Shown here: positions 5,079 through 5,256 of the stretch, piece by piece
How positions within the stretch are numbered: position 1 is the stretch's first letter
Layout: the number at the start of each line of letters is the position of its first letter
Source: Mycobacterium sp.
GTDB taxonomy: Bacteria > Actinomycetota > Actinomycetes > Mycobacteriales > Mycobacteriaceae
Direction: 5' to 3'
Length of the DNA stretch: 5,256 bases
Assembly (NCBI GenBank): GCA_023264755.1
Contig: JAHFVB010000093.1
Location: 6,605-11,860, forward strand
Made by a program: the position numbers and the translations under genes
The notes under the pieces: generated by a model
Seen by the model: the letters and a program-made list of their open reading frames with translations, nothing else
Database searches by the model: none
Told to the model about the DNA's origin: nothing

Positions 5079-5256
5079 TTCGAGCGTTCGGGTGGCCCCG
5101 CGGCCCAGCTCGTCGCGCAGCCTTCGGGACGGCACGGTCCCTGTTCCCGTGGCGCCCAACCCCCACATTCGCGCATTCACCATGGTCAGCTCGGGTCTGA
5201 CCGGGGTCGCCCCGTTGGTCGCCGGTCCGGGGGTCCGATCAGGGGGCTCCGGCCGG
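5079..5256 (+). other. Right-end segment, possible leader or start of an unseen gene
   Basis: One forward frame (phase of ATG 5182) stays open from well upstream to the right edge. Possible starts are GTG 5092, GTG 5149 and ATG 5182, but none has a convincing ribosome-binding site, and the translation is rich in Gly, Pro, Ser and Val with no recognisable motif. It may be a 5' leader, or the first codons of a gene continuing beyond the window. I see no other gene, RNA or terminator here. Confidence 0.25.

Noticed and set aside
4758..5183. Reverse-strand open frame across the right end
   Set aside because: It is antisense to the SpoIIAA-like gene, Arg-rich, has no recognisable motif or ribosome-binding site, and crosses the probable promoter block.

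Overview
The window is about two-thirds G+C. It uses GTG and TTG starts, has genes that overlap by a few bases, and has strong G+C bias at third codon positions. This suggests an actinobacterium, most likely a mycobacterium or close relative (inference; no rRNA or other marker gene is present). All supported genes lie on the + strand.

Left part (1-2873): three overlapping genes that look like one translationally coupled operon. They are the C-terminal half of a family-1 (GT-B) glycosyltransferase cut by the left edge, a maltokinase/glucosamine-kinase-type sugar kinase, and a stand-alone double-SIS sugar-phosphate isomerase/deaminase. The kinase could make a hexosamine 6-phosphate that the SIS protein then interconverts with fructose 6-phosphate and ammonia. 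The glycosyltransferase would attach a sugar to an unknown acceptor. This is an amino-sugar locus by inference.

Middle (2874-3078): a 205-bp spacer with two abutting inverted-repeat elements resembling DosR (dormancy regulator) boxes, a weak -10-like hexamer at the expected distance, and an 11-bp interrupted hairpin just before the next ribosome-binding site.

Right part (3079-4993): an APC-superfamily amino-acid permease close to the AdiC/PotE/ArcD type, then a 58-bp spacer (4561-4618) with two palindromes, then a small SpoIIAA-like (STAS-fold) protein. The last 263 bases hold a relatively A+T-rich block of overlapping dyads with promoter-like hexamers. It probably drives a gene that lies mostly or wholly beyond the right edge.

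The two GTGA-N6-TCAC dyads, which have the half-sites and spacing of a CRP/FNR-type site, lie on either side of the small SpoIIAA-like gene. The window shows no mobile element, CRISPR array, tRNA or rRNA. The most interesting signals are the regulatory structures between genes and the kinase-SIS pairing, not a clearly new system.
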